From positions 62,001 to 126,000 of the forward strand of contig JBIICY010000006.1 in NCBI GenBank assembly GCA_044238605.1: a DNA stretch of 64,000 bases. Reading direction: 5' to 3'. The DNA comes from UBA10438 sp044238605 (lineage in GTDB: Bacteria; Bacteroidota; Ignavibacteria; Kapaibacteriales; Kapaibacteriaceae). The notes below the pieces were generated by a model. That model had not been told where the DNA came from. It saw only the letters and a program-made list of their open reading frames with translations, and made no database searches. Position numbers and translations under genes: made by a program. Positions 57,057 to 64,000 of this stretch are shown here, in pieces (position 1 is the first letter of the stretch; the number at the start of each line of letters is the position of its first letter).

Positions 57057-57831
57057 GATGTCTGCTCTCCTTCAACCAAGTTGGACGAATCTACGCACCA
57101 TTATCGTGTTCTTCGCAGTAGTGGTTATACCCATACGTCCACTCTGCTCTCAGCCAACGATCAGCCCCCTACATGCACTTGCTGAAACAGACGCCAGGGA
57201 GTCGCCGTTGTTTGCTATCCGCCCCGAACTATCCCTTGATGTTCTGCCCATACCATTTGGACATGCCACACTTTCTCAGATCCAAGCGGCATATGGGATG
57301 CCCCAGTATCATTCATCGCTGTTCGCTGCTCTGCAGGGGGCTCCCGGAATGCTGCATTCGGTTGTGAGCGCGCGCACGCACTGGCGGCCGAGAGAAGACT
57401 ACCTCCTAGCATTGCAGACCTCGGCCGAATGGTATGCCGTGAGTTTCTTCCCAGACCAATGGTCATGCGGAATAGACATTGCAGCAAGTATGCGCCTGGT
57501 TGACTGGCACATCAGCTCCGGAATAATCGACGCCGTAGTATGGGGCAGACCTTCGCAACCGCAATTCATGCTCGGTATATCGCAGAAGTTCAGCAGCGGT
57601 GCAGTCAGTTTCGAGATGGCATCATCATGGAGATCACGGCTCCGTAGCACGATCAGCGCAACGTATGATGTAACAGATTCTGTGTCAGCCCTTGTTCGCC
57701 TCCAGGCAAGCCCCATCGGTGTAGAGTTTGCAGTGCGCTTCCCCGTTTCGCAGAGCATGCACGTTGTTCTCGGAATCAAGCAGCGAGAACTCATTGGGCT
57801 GCAGCAAAGGATCTCGCTATGCTGGTACTAG
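57055..57831 (+). CDS. Exported beta-rich protein of unknown function
   Basis: 258-residue exported protein. Signal peptide (NLRTIIVFFAVVVIPIRPLCSQ) with likely cleavage after LCS. The rest is rich in short strands, with alternating hydrophobic and polar residues (MHVVLGIKQRELIGLQQRISLCWY at the end), suggesting an outer-membrane barrel or periplasmic beta protein. No known motif. The ATG overlaps the divergent DUF4835 start codon by two bases, so its promoter must lie in DUF4835 or the start is later. It overlaps the next gene by 13 bp, implying coupled translation. Confidence 0.6.
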   Translation: MMSALLQPSWTNLRTIIVFFAVVVIPIRPLCSQPTISPLHALAETDARESPLFAIRPELSLDVLPIPFGHATLSQIQAAYGMPQYHSSLFAALQGAPGMLHSVVSARTHWRPREDYLLALQTSAEWYAVSFFPDQWSCGIDIAASMRLVDWHISSGIIDAVVWGRPSQPQFMLGISQKFSSGAVSFEMASSWRSRLRSTISATYDVTDSVSALVRLQASPIGVEFAVRFPVSQSMHVVLGIKQRELIGLQQRISLCWY

Positions 57832-59345
57832 CAATCATGGTTGCGATCATGGGATGTGATTCATCGCGGACTGTGCTCGACGAGGTAGACATAGATACGA
57901 TCGACATTGCATCAGACGTCGACGCACTCGACTGGTATCAGGACATTCCTGCGTCCCTCCGTGTAGTTGTTCTGCAGCGCGATACAGCAATGAGTACACT
58001 ATCCTATCGCGTCGATGCTTCGCTGGCTAAGGTTCAGGCAGGATACACTGCCCAAACTTCTCCCACGGAAACAGCACCTGCCGGATACTGGCTCTCAGGT
58101 GCAGCGGGCAACATCACGGCACATCTGGGTGATATCGGACTCTTTGCCGGCACAGGACTGCTATTGGGGTCTGCAGGCATAGGATTTCGCTCGGTTCGGT
58201 CAGTGCCTATGCCGCGTCAGAACGACACGTTTGTCGAGCCATGGAAATCCCGATACCGCTCTCCGGCACTGCGCGGGTTCGGTTTATCCGCGTTGATCGA
58301 TAGCGGAGCTATGGCAATAGGCCTAGCTGCCGGACGGGCATTGAGCGATTCTACCATGAGCTATGCCATGGCTGCAACACTGCATCGTCCGACATATACT
58401 GTTGGATTCAACATTCTACGTCGCACCCCAATCGAACCGTTCAGCGCAAGCTGCTGGCTGCGAACACGTAATGGACCACATAGCGCAATAGGTGAGATTG
58501 CCTGCACCTCGCAGGGTCTGCCGGCAGTACAGGTATCATATGCGTACCGAAGCCCCCTGCTCTCTCTTGGATTGAGTGCATGGATGTGCGCTGATTCTGT
58601 CAATCTGCCGCTTGGATCTCTTTCTGCGGTGTCATCGAGGCCGCAAAACATACAGGGTGTTGCTATCTCGGCCGGACAGACCATTCGCTCGCTAGTTGGG
58701 TGGAACGTCTGGCTTCTGCTGAAGCAGTCAATGTCACGAACCTACAACGCCCCCTTTCCCGAATCTGAGATCTCGCTCAGAACAGAGATTCGTCAAACAG
58801 TAACGTCTCAACTGCATATCGTATGGAGGGGGCAGGCCAGCCGCGATGATGACGGCGTATCCCTGAACGGTATTCGGGCTCAGAAGCATGTGTATCGTGT
58901 TGGACTTCAATCGACGATAGAACGCATCATCCGTCCGTCGCTTCTCTGGCGGGCCAGAGCTGATGTACGATGGATCTGGGACGTCTCTGGCACGGCATCA
59001 TCAACTACAACACGCGTAGAGGTGATATGGCGTCCACATACCAGCACAACTCTGCGTGCTAGGGCCCTGCAGTTCGCAAGCCCAACCTATCTGATAGCGC
59101 CACGGATCATTGACTATGTGTCGAGAGATCTGCAACGAATGGTCTATTGCAATGGATATGGACTGCGTTGGAGTCTGGGCGCAGAATGGACGTGGAACCG
59201 AATGATCAGTCTATCGGCATTGGCAAGTGTTACGCATTCACCAACTGTGGAGTTGCCAGTTCCAGAGCTATGGATTGGACTTAGCGGATACCTTTCACGA
59301 GCACCCGATATGCATCTGCCTCAAGAAGAAAATGCTGAGCAATAG
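57819..59345 (+). CDS. Predicted lipoprotein / outer-membrane barrel of unknown function
   Basis: 508-residue protein with a short hydrophobic N-terminus ending in Cys (MLVLAIMVAIMGC), close to a lipobox though with Met at the -2 position. A central region (NITAHLGDIGLFAGTGLLLGSAG) resembles a motif of helix-hairpin-helix-associated outer-membrane proteins of Bacteroidota (GDY...GxGLxLG), but no HhH motif is found. The rest alternates strand-like segments (SLGLSAWMCADS, TSQLHIVWRGQAS, TTTRVEVIWRPHTSTTLR), typical of a large barrel. Start overlaps the upstream gene by 13 bp. The 3' end overlaps the convergent amidotransferase gene by 65 bp. Confidence 0.6.
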   Translation: MLVLAIMVAIMGCDSSRTVLDEVDIDTIDIASDVDALDWYQDIPASLRVVVLQRDTAMSTLSYRVDASLAKVQAGYTAQTSPTETAPAGYWLSGAAGNITAHLGDIGLFAGTGLLLGSAGIGFRSVRSVPMPRQNDTFVEPWKSRYRSPALRGFGLSALIDSGAMAIGLAAGRALSDSTMSYAMAATLHRPTYTVGFNILRRTPIEPFSASCWLRTRNGPHSAIGEIACTSQGLPAVQVSYAYRSPLLSLGLSAWMCADSVNLPLGSLSAVSSRPQNIQGVAISAGQTIRSLVGWNVWLLLKQSMSRTYNAPFPESEISLRTEIRQTVTSQLHIVWRGQASRDDDGVSLNGIRAQKHVYRVGLQSTIERIIRPSLLWRARADVRWIWDVSGTASSTTTRVEVIWRPHTSTTLRARALQFASPTYLIAPRIIDYVSRDLQRMVYCNGYGLRWSLGAEWTWNRMISLSALASVTHSPTVELPVPELWIGLSGYLSRAPDMHLPQEENAEQ

Positions 59346-60009
59346 GCAGCGACATCGGATTGTCGAAATCAAGGCGCTCTGGATGCCATTGCACAGCAAA
59401 CAAGAATGGTTTACCCCCAAGCGACGCATCGCCCCATTCCAGAGCCTCGATGATACCGTCCGAGGAATAGGCTGATGGTGTAAAGAGATCGGCAAGCTGA
59501 TCGACGCACTGATGATGTGCTGAGTTTACCATGCCTTCGAATGTTCGCATGTGATGCCGCATGATCGTGCCGGGCTGCAGCTCTACGCTGTGAACAGCAT
59601 CGATCTTGGTTTCTGCATCCTGGCGATGCTCAGTTTCCGTAGTGTGCTGGGACGGAATGTCTGCAACGAGAGAACCGCCGTAAGCAACGTTCAGGATCTG
59701 CATACCTCTGCAGATACCGAGGACGGGTATTTGAAGCTCGCGTGCTTCCTCTATGAGGGCAAGCTCCATCTCGTCTCGCACCGGATCCATCTTGCAGAGC
59801 GAACGCAGATCCTCGCGTCCGTAGCGAATCGGATCTACATCTGCTCCTCCGCTCAACACGAGCCCGCATGCACCTGCTAATGCCTGCTTGGCCTCATCCG
59901 GCGTTAAACCAGCCAATTCGATTACTTCTACATCTTCTCGCGCGGCACCAAGCCACGAAATGTAGTTGTCAATGGTTGCCCCTTCACTCTTCGAGACGGC
60001 GATGTTCAT
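59281..60009 (-). CDS. Class I glutamine amidotransferase-like hydrolase (gamma-glutamyl-GABA hydrolase family)
   Basis: 242-residue protein of the C26/PuuD-type family. The nucleophile is in GICRGMQILNVAYGG, the oxyanion and substrate region is VLSGGADVDPIRYG, and the His-Glu of the triad is in FAVQWHPERLD. Members cleave gamma-glutamyl bonds (PuuD acts on gamma-glutamyl-GABA). Its start overlaps lpxK by 26 bp and its 3' end overlaps the convergent barrel gene by 65 bp, so it belongs to the lpx operon. Why it is with lipid A genes is unclear. Confidence 0.88.
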   Translation of the reverse strand: MNIAVSKSEGATIDNYISWLGAAREDVEVIELAGLTPDEAKQALAGACGLVLSGGADVDPIRYGREDLRSLCKMDPVRDEMELALIEEARELQIPVLGICRGMQILNVAYGGSLVADIPSQHTTETEHRQDAETKIDAVHSVELQPGTIMRHHMRTFEGMVNSAHHQCVDQLADLFTPSAYSSDGIIEALEWGDASLGGKPFLFAVQWHPERLDFDNPMSLPIAQHFLLEADAYRVLVKGIR

Positions 60010-60967
60010 TCCGAATATCCTGGAGAAGTCGTTCTGTAAACTCTGGTTGATTAATCCGCATGCGGATGTGTGCTACACGGATGCTTGTGGCATGGAGGTC
60101 ATTCGACGAATCAACACTGCGAATCTTTGCAATGTCTTTGTCCGTTGTTACAACAACCGCACTCATCGAAGCCGCGGCATCTCTGATGTTCCAGATATCC
60201 CGTGTTCGATATCGATGATGATCATCATAGACCATGTGCTTAACGATCATGTATCCGGCGTGCTCAAGTGATATCCGCATTCGATCTGGATGTGCAATGC
60301 CACTTGCGATGATCACCGGACTATCTAGCGGAGCATCGCAGTGCATCTCTATCGTCGAAGACACAACAAGAGCGTTAGACGCGCTGTAGTCTTGTATGCG
60401 ATTTTCGAGAGACGCCTCTGCACATATGATGATCGATGCACGGCGCAGTTCATTGATGGGCTCTCGTAGACGTCCACCGGGCAGGAGCGTGCTTGTTAGC
60501 GTTTCATCGTTTACTAGCACAACATCTATGCATCGATGCAGAGAACGATGCTGGTATCCGTCATCGACAATGATCACATCACACGGCAGACATCCGGCAG
60601 CATGGGCTGCAGCTTCGACCTTGTCGGAACTCACAACCACCGGAACATTCAGCATTGTAGCATGCATAAATGCTTCATCGCCCGCACGCTCTACCGTTGC
60701 GCAAATCGATGTGCCATCGTGCACTACAACAAGCCCCTTAGACCTGCGCTTGTAGCCACGAAGTACGATAGCAGGCCTTAAGCCATTGTCCATAAGAATG
60801 CGCGCCACAAGTTGCACCGCCGGAGACTTACCCGTACCGCCTGCGGTGATGTTGCCAACGCTGATCACCGGTTTGGTAACCTGCACAACGGGACGCTTGC
60901 CAGAATCGAACTGAGCATTGCGCCTGCGCACTACCCACGCATATAGAGATTGAAGCAAGCTGATCAT
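59984..60967 (-). CDS. lpxK: Tetraacyldisaccharide 4'-kinase
   Basis: 327-residue inner-membrane kinase that adds the 4'-phosphate to the lipid A disaccharide precursor, making lipid IVA. The P-loop is VGNITAGGTGKSPAVQLVA (residues ~37-55), with VIIVDDGYQHRSLHRCID as the family signature and RLREPINELRRASIIIC further on. The N-terminal helix (LLQSLYAWVVRRRNA) anchors it. It overlaps the DUF374 acyltransferase by 4 bp (ATGA) and the amidotransferase by 26 bp, a tight operon with lpxB. Confidence 0.93.
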   Translation of the reverse strand: MISLLQSLYAWVVRRRNAQFDSGKRPVVQVTKPVISVGNITAGGTGKSPAVQLVARILMDNGLRPAIVLRGYKRRSKGLVVVHDGTSICATVERAGDEAFMHATMLNVPVVVSSDKVEAAAHAAGCLPCDVIIVDDGYQHRSLHRCIDVVLVNDETLTSTLLPGGRLREPINELRRASIIICAEASLENRIQDYSASNALVVSSTIEMHCDAPLDSPVIIASGIAHPDRMRISLEHAGYMIVKHMVYDDHHRYRTRDIWNIRDAAASMSAVVVTTDKDIAKIRSVDSSNDLHATSIRVAHIRMRINQPEFTERLLQDIRNEHRRLEE

Positions 60968-61551
60968 TCGGCAGAGACCAGAGACTTCATACGGTTGTTC
61001 ATTGCGGTGATCATCGAGTCCAGCTGCTCGCGCGATGCATCAGCTGGTATCGACCATTGATCATCAACGTGTAGGTCTACTTTCGCAAACGGAAGTGGCA
61101 GCTGAAATCTGTCCCAAGAACGTGCGAACACCTTCGATCGAGACGTGGACATCCGCACGAGAATCAGCGGAACACCTGCGCGATGTGCAGCAATAACAGC
61201 ACCTGGCTTGGCCTGATGCAAGGGGCCCCTGGGCCCGTCGGGTGTAATGAGCACAACCTTCGACGACGCCTCATGCACAAGCTGATCAAGTGCTTCCTTT
61301 CCACCCTTCGAGGAAGATCCGAGAACCACGGTGTACCCCCAATCCTGCAGAAGCCGGGAAAGGAGTGAACCATCCTTACTGGAGCTTACAAGTGCAACGG
61401 GTCGGAGTGCACGGAAGGAAAACCACACAGGCAGCATCTCCCCGTGCCAGAACGCTACGATGGAGGGTCCGGTTGGTAAGCGTCCATGTACGCGAATCGT
61501 CCATGTACGCGCAAGCATCCGCACGAGGATTGAAAGAAGTATCGACTTCAT
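60964..61551 (-). CDS. DUF374-family lysophospholipid/lipid A acyltransferase
   Basis: 195-residue membrane-associated acyltransferase of the DUF374 group (LPLAT superfamily). The catalytic motif appears as VAFWHGEMLPVWF (H-x-E variant of HX4D) and VSSSKDGSLLSRLL, with LITPDGPRGPLHQAKPGAV as the downstream substrate block. Such proteins sit between lpxB and lpxK in many FCB genomes and probably add an acyl chain to lipid A precursors. Start and stop overlap lpxB and lpxK by 4 bp each, indicating coupled translation. Confidence 0.88.
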   Translation of the reverse strand: MKSILLSILVRMLARTWTIRVHGRLPTGPSIVAFWHGEMLPVWFSFRALRPVALVSSSKDGSLLSRLLQDWGYTVVLGSSSKGGKEALDQLVHEASSKVVLITPDGPRGPLHQAKPGAVIAAHRAGVPLILVRMSTSRSKVFARSWDRFQLPLPFAKVDLHVDDQWSIPADASREQLDSMITAMNNRMKSLVSAE

Positions 61552-62657
61552 CGCTTACTCAACATTGACGTAACAATGTGGGCAGCAGTCGTGCTTGCGC
61601 CCTTACCAGCCAGCATCGTTTGAATCTCGTGCATGGCCTGTTGGAGTTCAAGACGTCGTGGTTTGTTTTCCAGCAGATCAAGAATATCCGATGCAAGCGC
61701 TTCCGGACGTGCCTCCGACTGGATAAACTCTCGCACAACACTGCGCTTGAGCAGGAGGTTTGCAAGCGTAACCGATGAAATGTTAGCCAGATGCTTGCTG
61801 ATATGATAACTCAGAAACGAGGTGCGGTAGAATGTAGAAAACGGCAGGCCGCTCAGCGTTGCCTCTAGCGTAGACGTTCCTGCCTTGATGAGTCCGGCCG
61901 CAGCAGTCTGCATCTCATGTCTGGCATCGCTGCGAAGTTCTGCCCCAGCCTGCAGCAGCGGACGCAGCAGTGACTCATCGACGTTTGCAGATTTCGCAAC
62001 TACGAACTGCAAGTCAGAATGGGATGATCGAAGTCTTCGGACCACATCGGTAAGCAAGGGAACGTGGTGCTGAATCTCCTGACGTCTACTCCCTGGCATC
62101 AAGAGTATCTGATCGTGTTTTCGTTCTGGGCTGACATCTGCAAGTGTTTCCATCAGCGGATGCCCAACGTATTCAGCAGCAATGCCGCGCTGCTGGAAGA
62201 ATTCAACCTCGAAGGGAAACACCACAAGTAGCCTGTCCACAACTCTTGCCAATTCAGTGGCGCGCCGCTCGCCCCATGCCCAGAGCTGTGGAGCGATATA
62301 CCACACAACGGGCATTCGCGGACTGCGCACACGTGCGGCAAGACGCATGTTAAACCCCGGATAGTCTACCGGTATGAACATGTCGGGTTTGTTGGCACTG
62401 ATGGCCTTTTCACAGCGCTTCATTAGGTCGGTAAAGAACGAATACCGTTTAGCCACCTCATAAAACCCTGTTACGGCTAAGTCGCGGATATGAGCCAGCG
62501 ACCGCAGACCCTCCATCTCCATGCGGGGTCCGCCAAAGCCCTCAAAGATCACATCCGGCACCTGCAACCTGATGGCCGCCATCAGTCGCGCCGCATGTGC
62601 GTCTCCCGAAGGTTCGCCTGCAGTAATGAAGATCCGTGGCGGTTTGTACGTGTGCAT
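61548..62657 (-). CDS. lpxB: Lipid-A-disaccharide synthase
   Basis: 369-residue glycosyltransferase (GT19) joining UDP-2,3-diacylglucosamine and lipid X into the lipid A disaccharide. Family blocks: ITAGEPSGDAHAARLMAAI, VPVDYPGFNMRLAARV, WYIAPQLWAWGERRATELA, VFPFEVEFFQQRGI, LLMPGSRRQEIQHHVPLL and GLIKAGTSTLEATLSGLPFS. Length is typical. First gene of the lpxB-DUF374-lpxK-amidotransferase operon. Divergent from the CTD protein at 62718 with 60 bp between. Confidence 0.95.
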   Translation of the reverse strand: MHTYKPPRIFITAGEPSGDAHAARLMAAIRLQVPDVIFEGFGGPRMEMEGLRSLAHIRDLAVTGFYEVAKRYSFFTDLMKRCEKAISANKPDMFIPVDYPGFNMRLAARVRSPRMPVVWYIAPQLWAWGERRATELARVVDRLLVVFPFEVEFFQQRGIAAEYVGHPLMETLADVSPERKHDQILLMPGSRRQEIQHHVPLLTDVVRRLRSSHSDLQFVVAKSANVDESLLRPLLQAGAELRSDARHEMQTAAAGLIKAGTSTLEATLSGLPFSTFYRTSFLSYHISKHLANISSVTLANLLLKRSVVREFIQSEARPEALASDILDLLENKPRRLELQQAMHEIQTMLAGKGASTTAAHIVTSMLSKR

Positions 62658-62717
62658 GACTTAGTTACAGGTGCCACGAATTTCGCTATATTTTCGTCGG
62701 CCAAACAGAGGTTTCTC

Positions 62718-63374
62718 ATGGGCACACGCCTTTTCACATTCGCAGTATCGTTCCTCGCAGTGCTCAGCATCAGCATTGCGGGTCAGGCCCCGCGCCTAAC
62801 GCGTGTTGCGGGATGGGGCTCTAAACCTCTCGAGCCAATGAGCACCGTACGCGTTGCACACGGCACACCGGTTACACTTGGTATTGAGCTCGAAAAGCAG
62901 GCCAAGTATTATGACATCCAGTGGTTTAGGAATGATGAGCCCCTTACTGGAGCAACAACTCCGGAGATTCGCATCACATCAGCATCTGCCATCGGAACCT
63001 ACCATGCCGTACTTTCTACGCCATGCACCCAGATACGTACCTCTGCTGTAACTGTTGAGCTGGACCAACCGGGCACGGGTGTTGTATCAAGACCGTCCAC
63101 GGTATCAGATGTCGAGCTGGAAGACGTCTACCCAAATCCTGTTACAGAGCGGGCAACCATTACCTTCCGCTTACCGAAACCACTGCCTGTAGTTGTTCGT
63201 GTGACCGACCTTGTAGGTAATGCGGTTGCCACACTTGTTCATTCTACGCTACCGGGTGGCATTCACAGCATTGAATACAATGTGATCGAAACACCAGCTG
63301 CATCAACGTTGTACAATGTTGTGCTGGAAGCTCCTGGCTATTCGGTTGTGAAACCGATGCTTGTTGTTAAGTAA
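62718..63374 (+). CDS. Small secreted protein with Ig-like domain and type IX sorting domain
   Basis: 218-residue exported protein. Signal peptide FTFAVSFLAVLSISIAG; an Ig-like beta domain (YYDIQWFRNDEPLTGATTPE, ASAIGTYHAVLSTPCTQI) occupies ~35-115. The last ~80 residues are a classical type IX secretion C-terminal domain (VYPNPVTERATITFRL, VRVTDLVGNAVATLVHSTLP, GIHSIEY, SVVKPMLVVK). The protein has no catalytic part and may be a small surface adhesin. I chose the ATG at 62718, at the start of the signal peptide; longer frames overlap lpxB. A TATATTTTCG stretch 22 bp upstream may be promoter. Confidence 0.8.
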   Translation: MGTRLFTFAVSFLAVLSISIAGQAPRLTRVAGWGSKPLEPMSTVRVAHGTPVTLGIELEKQAKYYDIQWFRNDEPLTGATTPEIRITSASAIGTYHAVLSTPCTQIRTSAVTVELDQPGTGVVSRPSTVSDVELEDVYPNPVTERATITFRLPKPLPVVVRVTDLVGNAVATLVHSTLPGGIHSIEYNVIETPAASTLYNVVLEAPGYSVVKPMLVVK

Positions 63375-63388
63375 TCGGCACACAGCCG

Positions 63389-64000
63389 TTAGATCTTTTT
63401 CAGCACCACGCGCTCTACTCTGCGAGGAGTAGCAGACAGTACCGTACACTCGTATGTCTCAAGCGGCACAACATCACCGGCTGCCGGGATACGTCCAGCA
63501 TAATTGTTGATCATGCCACCAAGTGTTTCGTAATCATCGCTTTCAGGAAGGGGCTCGAGCAGGAACTCATTTGCCTCATCTATCCGGATGGATGCGTCAA
63601 GTTCGATGGCATCCGATGTTTGATTCGTGTGCAAAGGTGCTTCATCATCGTACTCATCCTGAATATTGCCGACCAGCTCTTCGATAATGTCTTCGAGAGT
63701 AAGAAGTCCGGCCGTACCACCAAACTCATCGATAACGATGGCCATGTGCACCTTGTCTCTCTGCATATCGCGCAAGAGACGCTTGATCTTTACATCCTCC
63801 TGCACCACGTAAGGGGCATGCAGAACATCCTGCAGGATGATGAGGTCTCGGTGGTGCATCAACGTGAGTAGGTCCTTTGCATAAATGATTCCAATGATCG
63901 TATCGATAGAGTGAGAATACACTGGCAGACGCGAATATCCCTCCCGCATCACCGTATCGAGAAGCTCCGCAACGGGTAGATCACCGTCAAGTGCGGTGAT
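63389..64000 (-). CDS. CorC/HlyC-family (CNNM-like) protein, 5' part missing
   Basis: C-terminal ~203 residues of a CorC/HlyC-type membrane protein; the frame continues past the window edge, so the N-terminal membrane domain (CNNM/DUF21) is probably outside. A CBS pair is readable (YSRLPVYSHSIDTIIGIIYA, VDVKIKRL-like region, MAIVIDEFGGTAGLLTLEDI), followed by the transporter-associated CorC_HlyC domain (IRIDEANEFLLEPLPESDDYE, MINNYAGRIPAAGDVVPLE). Such proteins are linked to magnesium/cobalt efflux or export; GldE, a relative in gliding bacteria, is a possibility. Converges with the CTD gene, 14 bp apart. Confidence 0.88.
   Translation of the reverse strand: MTALDGDLPVAELLDTVMREGYSRLPVYSHSIDTIIGIIYAKDLLTLMHHRDLIILQDVLHAPYVVQEDVKIKRLLRDMQRDKVHMAIVIDEFGGTAGLLTLEDIIEELVGNIQDEYDDEAPLHTNQTSDAIELDASIRIDEANEFLLEPLPESDDYETLGGMINNYAGRIPAAGDVVPLETYECTVLSATPRRVERVVLKKI

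Noticed and set aside
1..64000. tRNA and rRNA genes
   Set aside because: No stretch with tRNA-like arms and T-loop (GGTTCRANYCC) or rRNA core sequence was recognised by reading; a tRNAscan run would be decisive.

Overview
The window has the makeup of a Gram-negative member of the FCB group (Bacteroidota/Chlorobiota side, most like Ignavibacteria or Kapabacteria). The reasons are: lipid A genes (lpxB, lpxK), Omp85-type and OmpA-type envelope proteins, many lipoproteins, exported proteins with C-terminal domains of the type IX secretion kind, a DUF4835 protein, and promoter elements of the TAnnTTTG type. Base composition is moderate (about half G+C). No rRNA, tRNA, CRISPR array or insertion sequence was seen. 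The taxonomic placement is inference.

Layout. 1-14 kb: 3' end of an Omp85-family protein, a J-domain protein, a HIT-membrane-rhodanese fusion, a sigma-54 activator, a cyclase-family hydrolase, ssb, an MCE protein, a VWA/OmpA lipoprotein, an FAD oxidoreductase, an MGMT-like protein, two exported FKBP isomerases, a desaturase and an ABC-F ATPase. 14.2-21.4 kb is the most accessory part: a small unknown protein, a Fic protein, a VapBC-type pair, aconitase, a lipoprotein flanked by a 33-bp direct repeat, a short DUF2335 membrane locus and a lipocalin. 21.4-33.5 kb: an asparaginase-type Ntn hydrolase, an NAD-binding protein, a bacterial eRF1-like protein, an arylsulfotransferase-like protein, a c-type cytochrome lipoprotein, a LysM lytic transglycosylase, a sugar-nucleotidyltransferase, metK, ahcY and a GNAT acetyltransferase.

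33.5-38.2 kb is a replication cluster read on the minus strand (dnaN, recF, DUF721, gyrB) without dnaA. It is divergent from a plus-strand run of psd, pssA, purS, purQ, two TatA/B-like proteins and gatA. 42.7-50 kb: a TMTC-like membrane glycosyltransferase with TPRs, OsmC, sucD, ndk, an unknown exported protein and a GAF/degenerate-GGDEF protein. 50-57 kb (minus): an endonuclease/phosphatase lipoprotein, proline dehydrogenase, a large secreted metalloprotease, tmk, a tadA-rsmI fusion and a DUF4835 protein. 57-64 kb: two unknown envelope proteins (plus), a tightly overlapping minus operon lpxB, DUF374 acyltransferase, lpxK and a class I amidotransferase, a small secreted CTD protein, and the C-terminal half of a CorC/HlyC-type protein cut by the window end.

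Functional threads. metK and ahcY form half of the methyl cycle. psd/pssA and lpxB/DUF374/lpxK build membrane lipids. The dnaN-recF-gyrB block, ssb and tmk serve replication. aconitase and sucD belong to the TCA cycle.

The most unusual items are the TadA-RsmI fusion (two decoding-centre RNA modifiers in one chain), the HIT-rhodanese membrane fusion, a head-to-head Fic / VapBC locus with a roughly helically phased TCGA operator, a family of heptamer/octamer tandem repeats placed directly behind stop codons, and a strongly enriched, strand-skewed AGGGGGC word. None can be proved to be a new system from sequence alone; the checks are listed with each finding.
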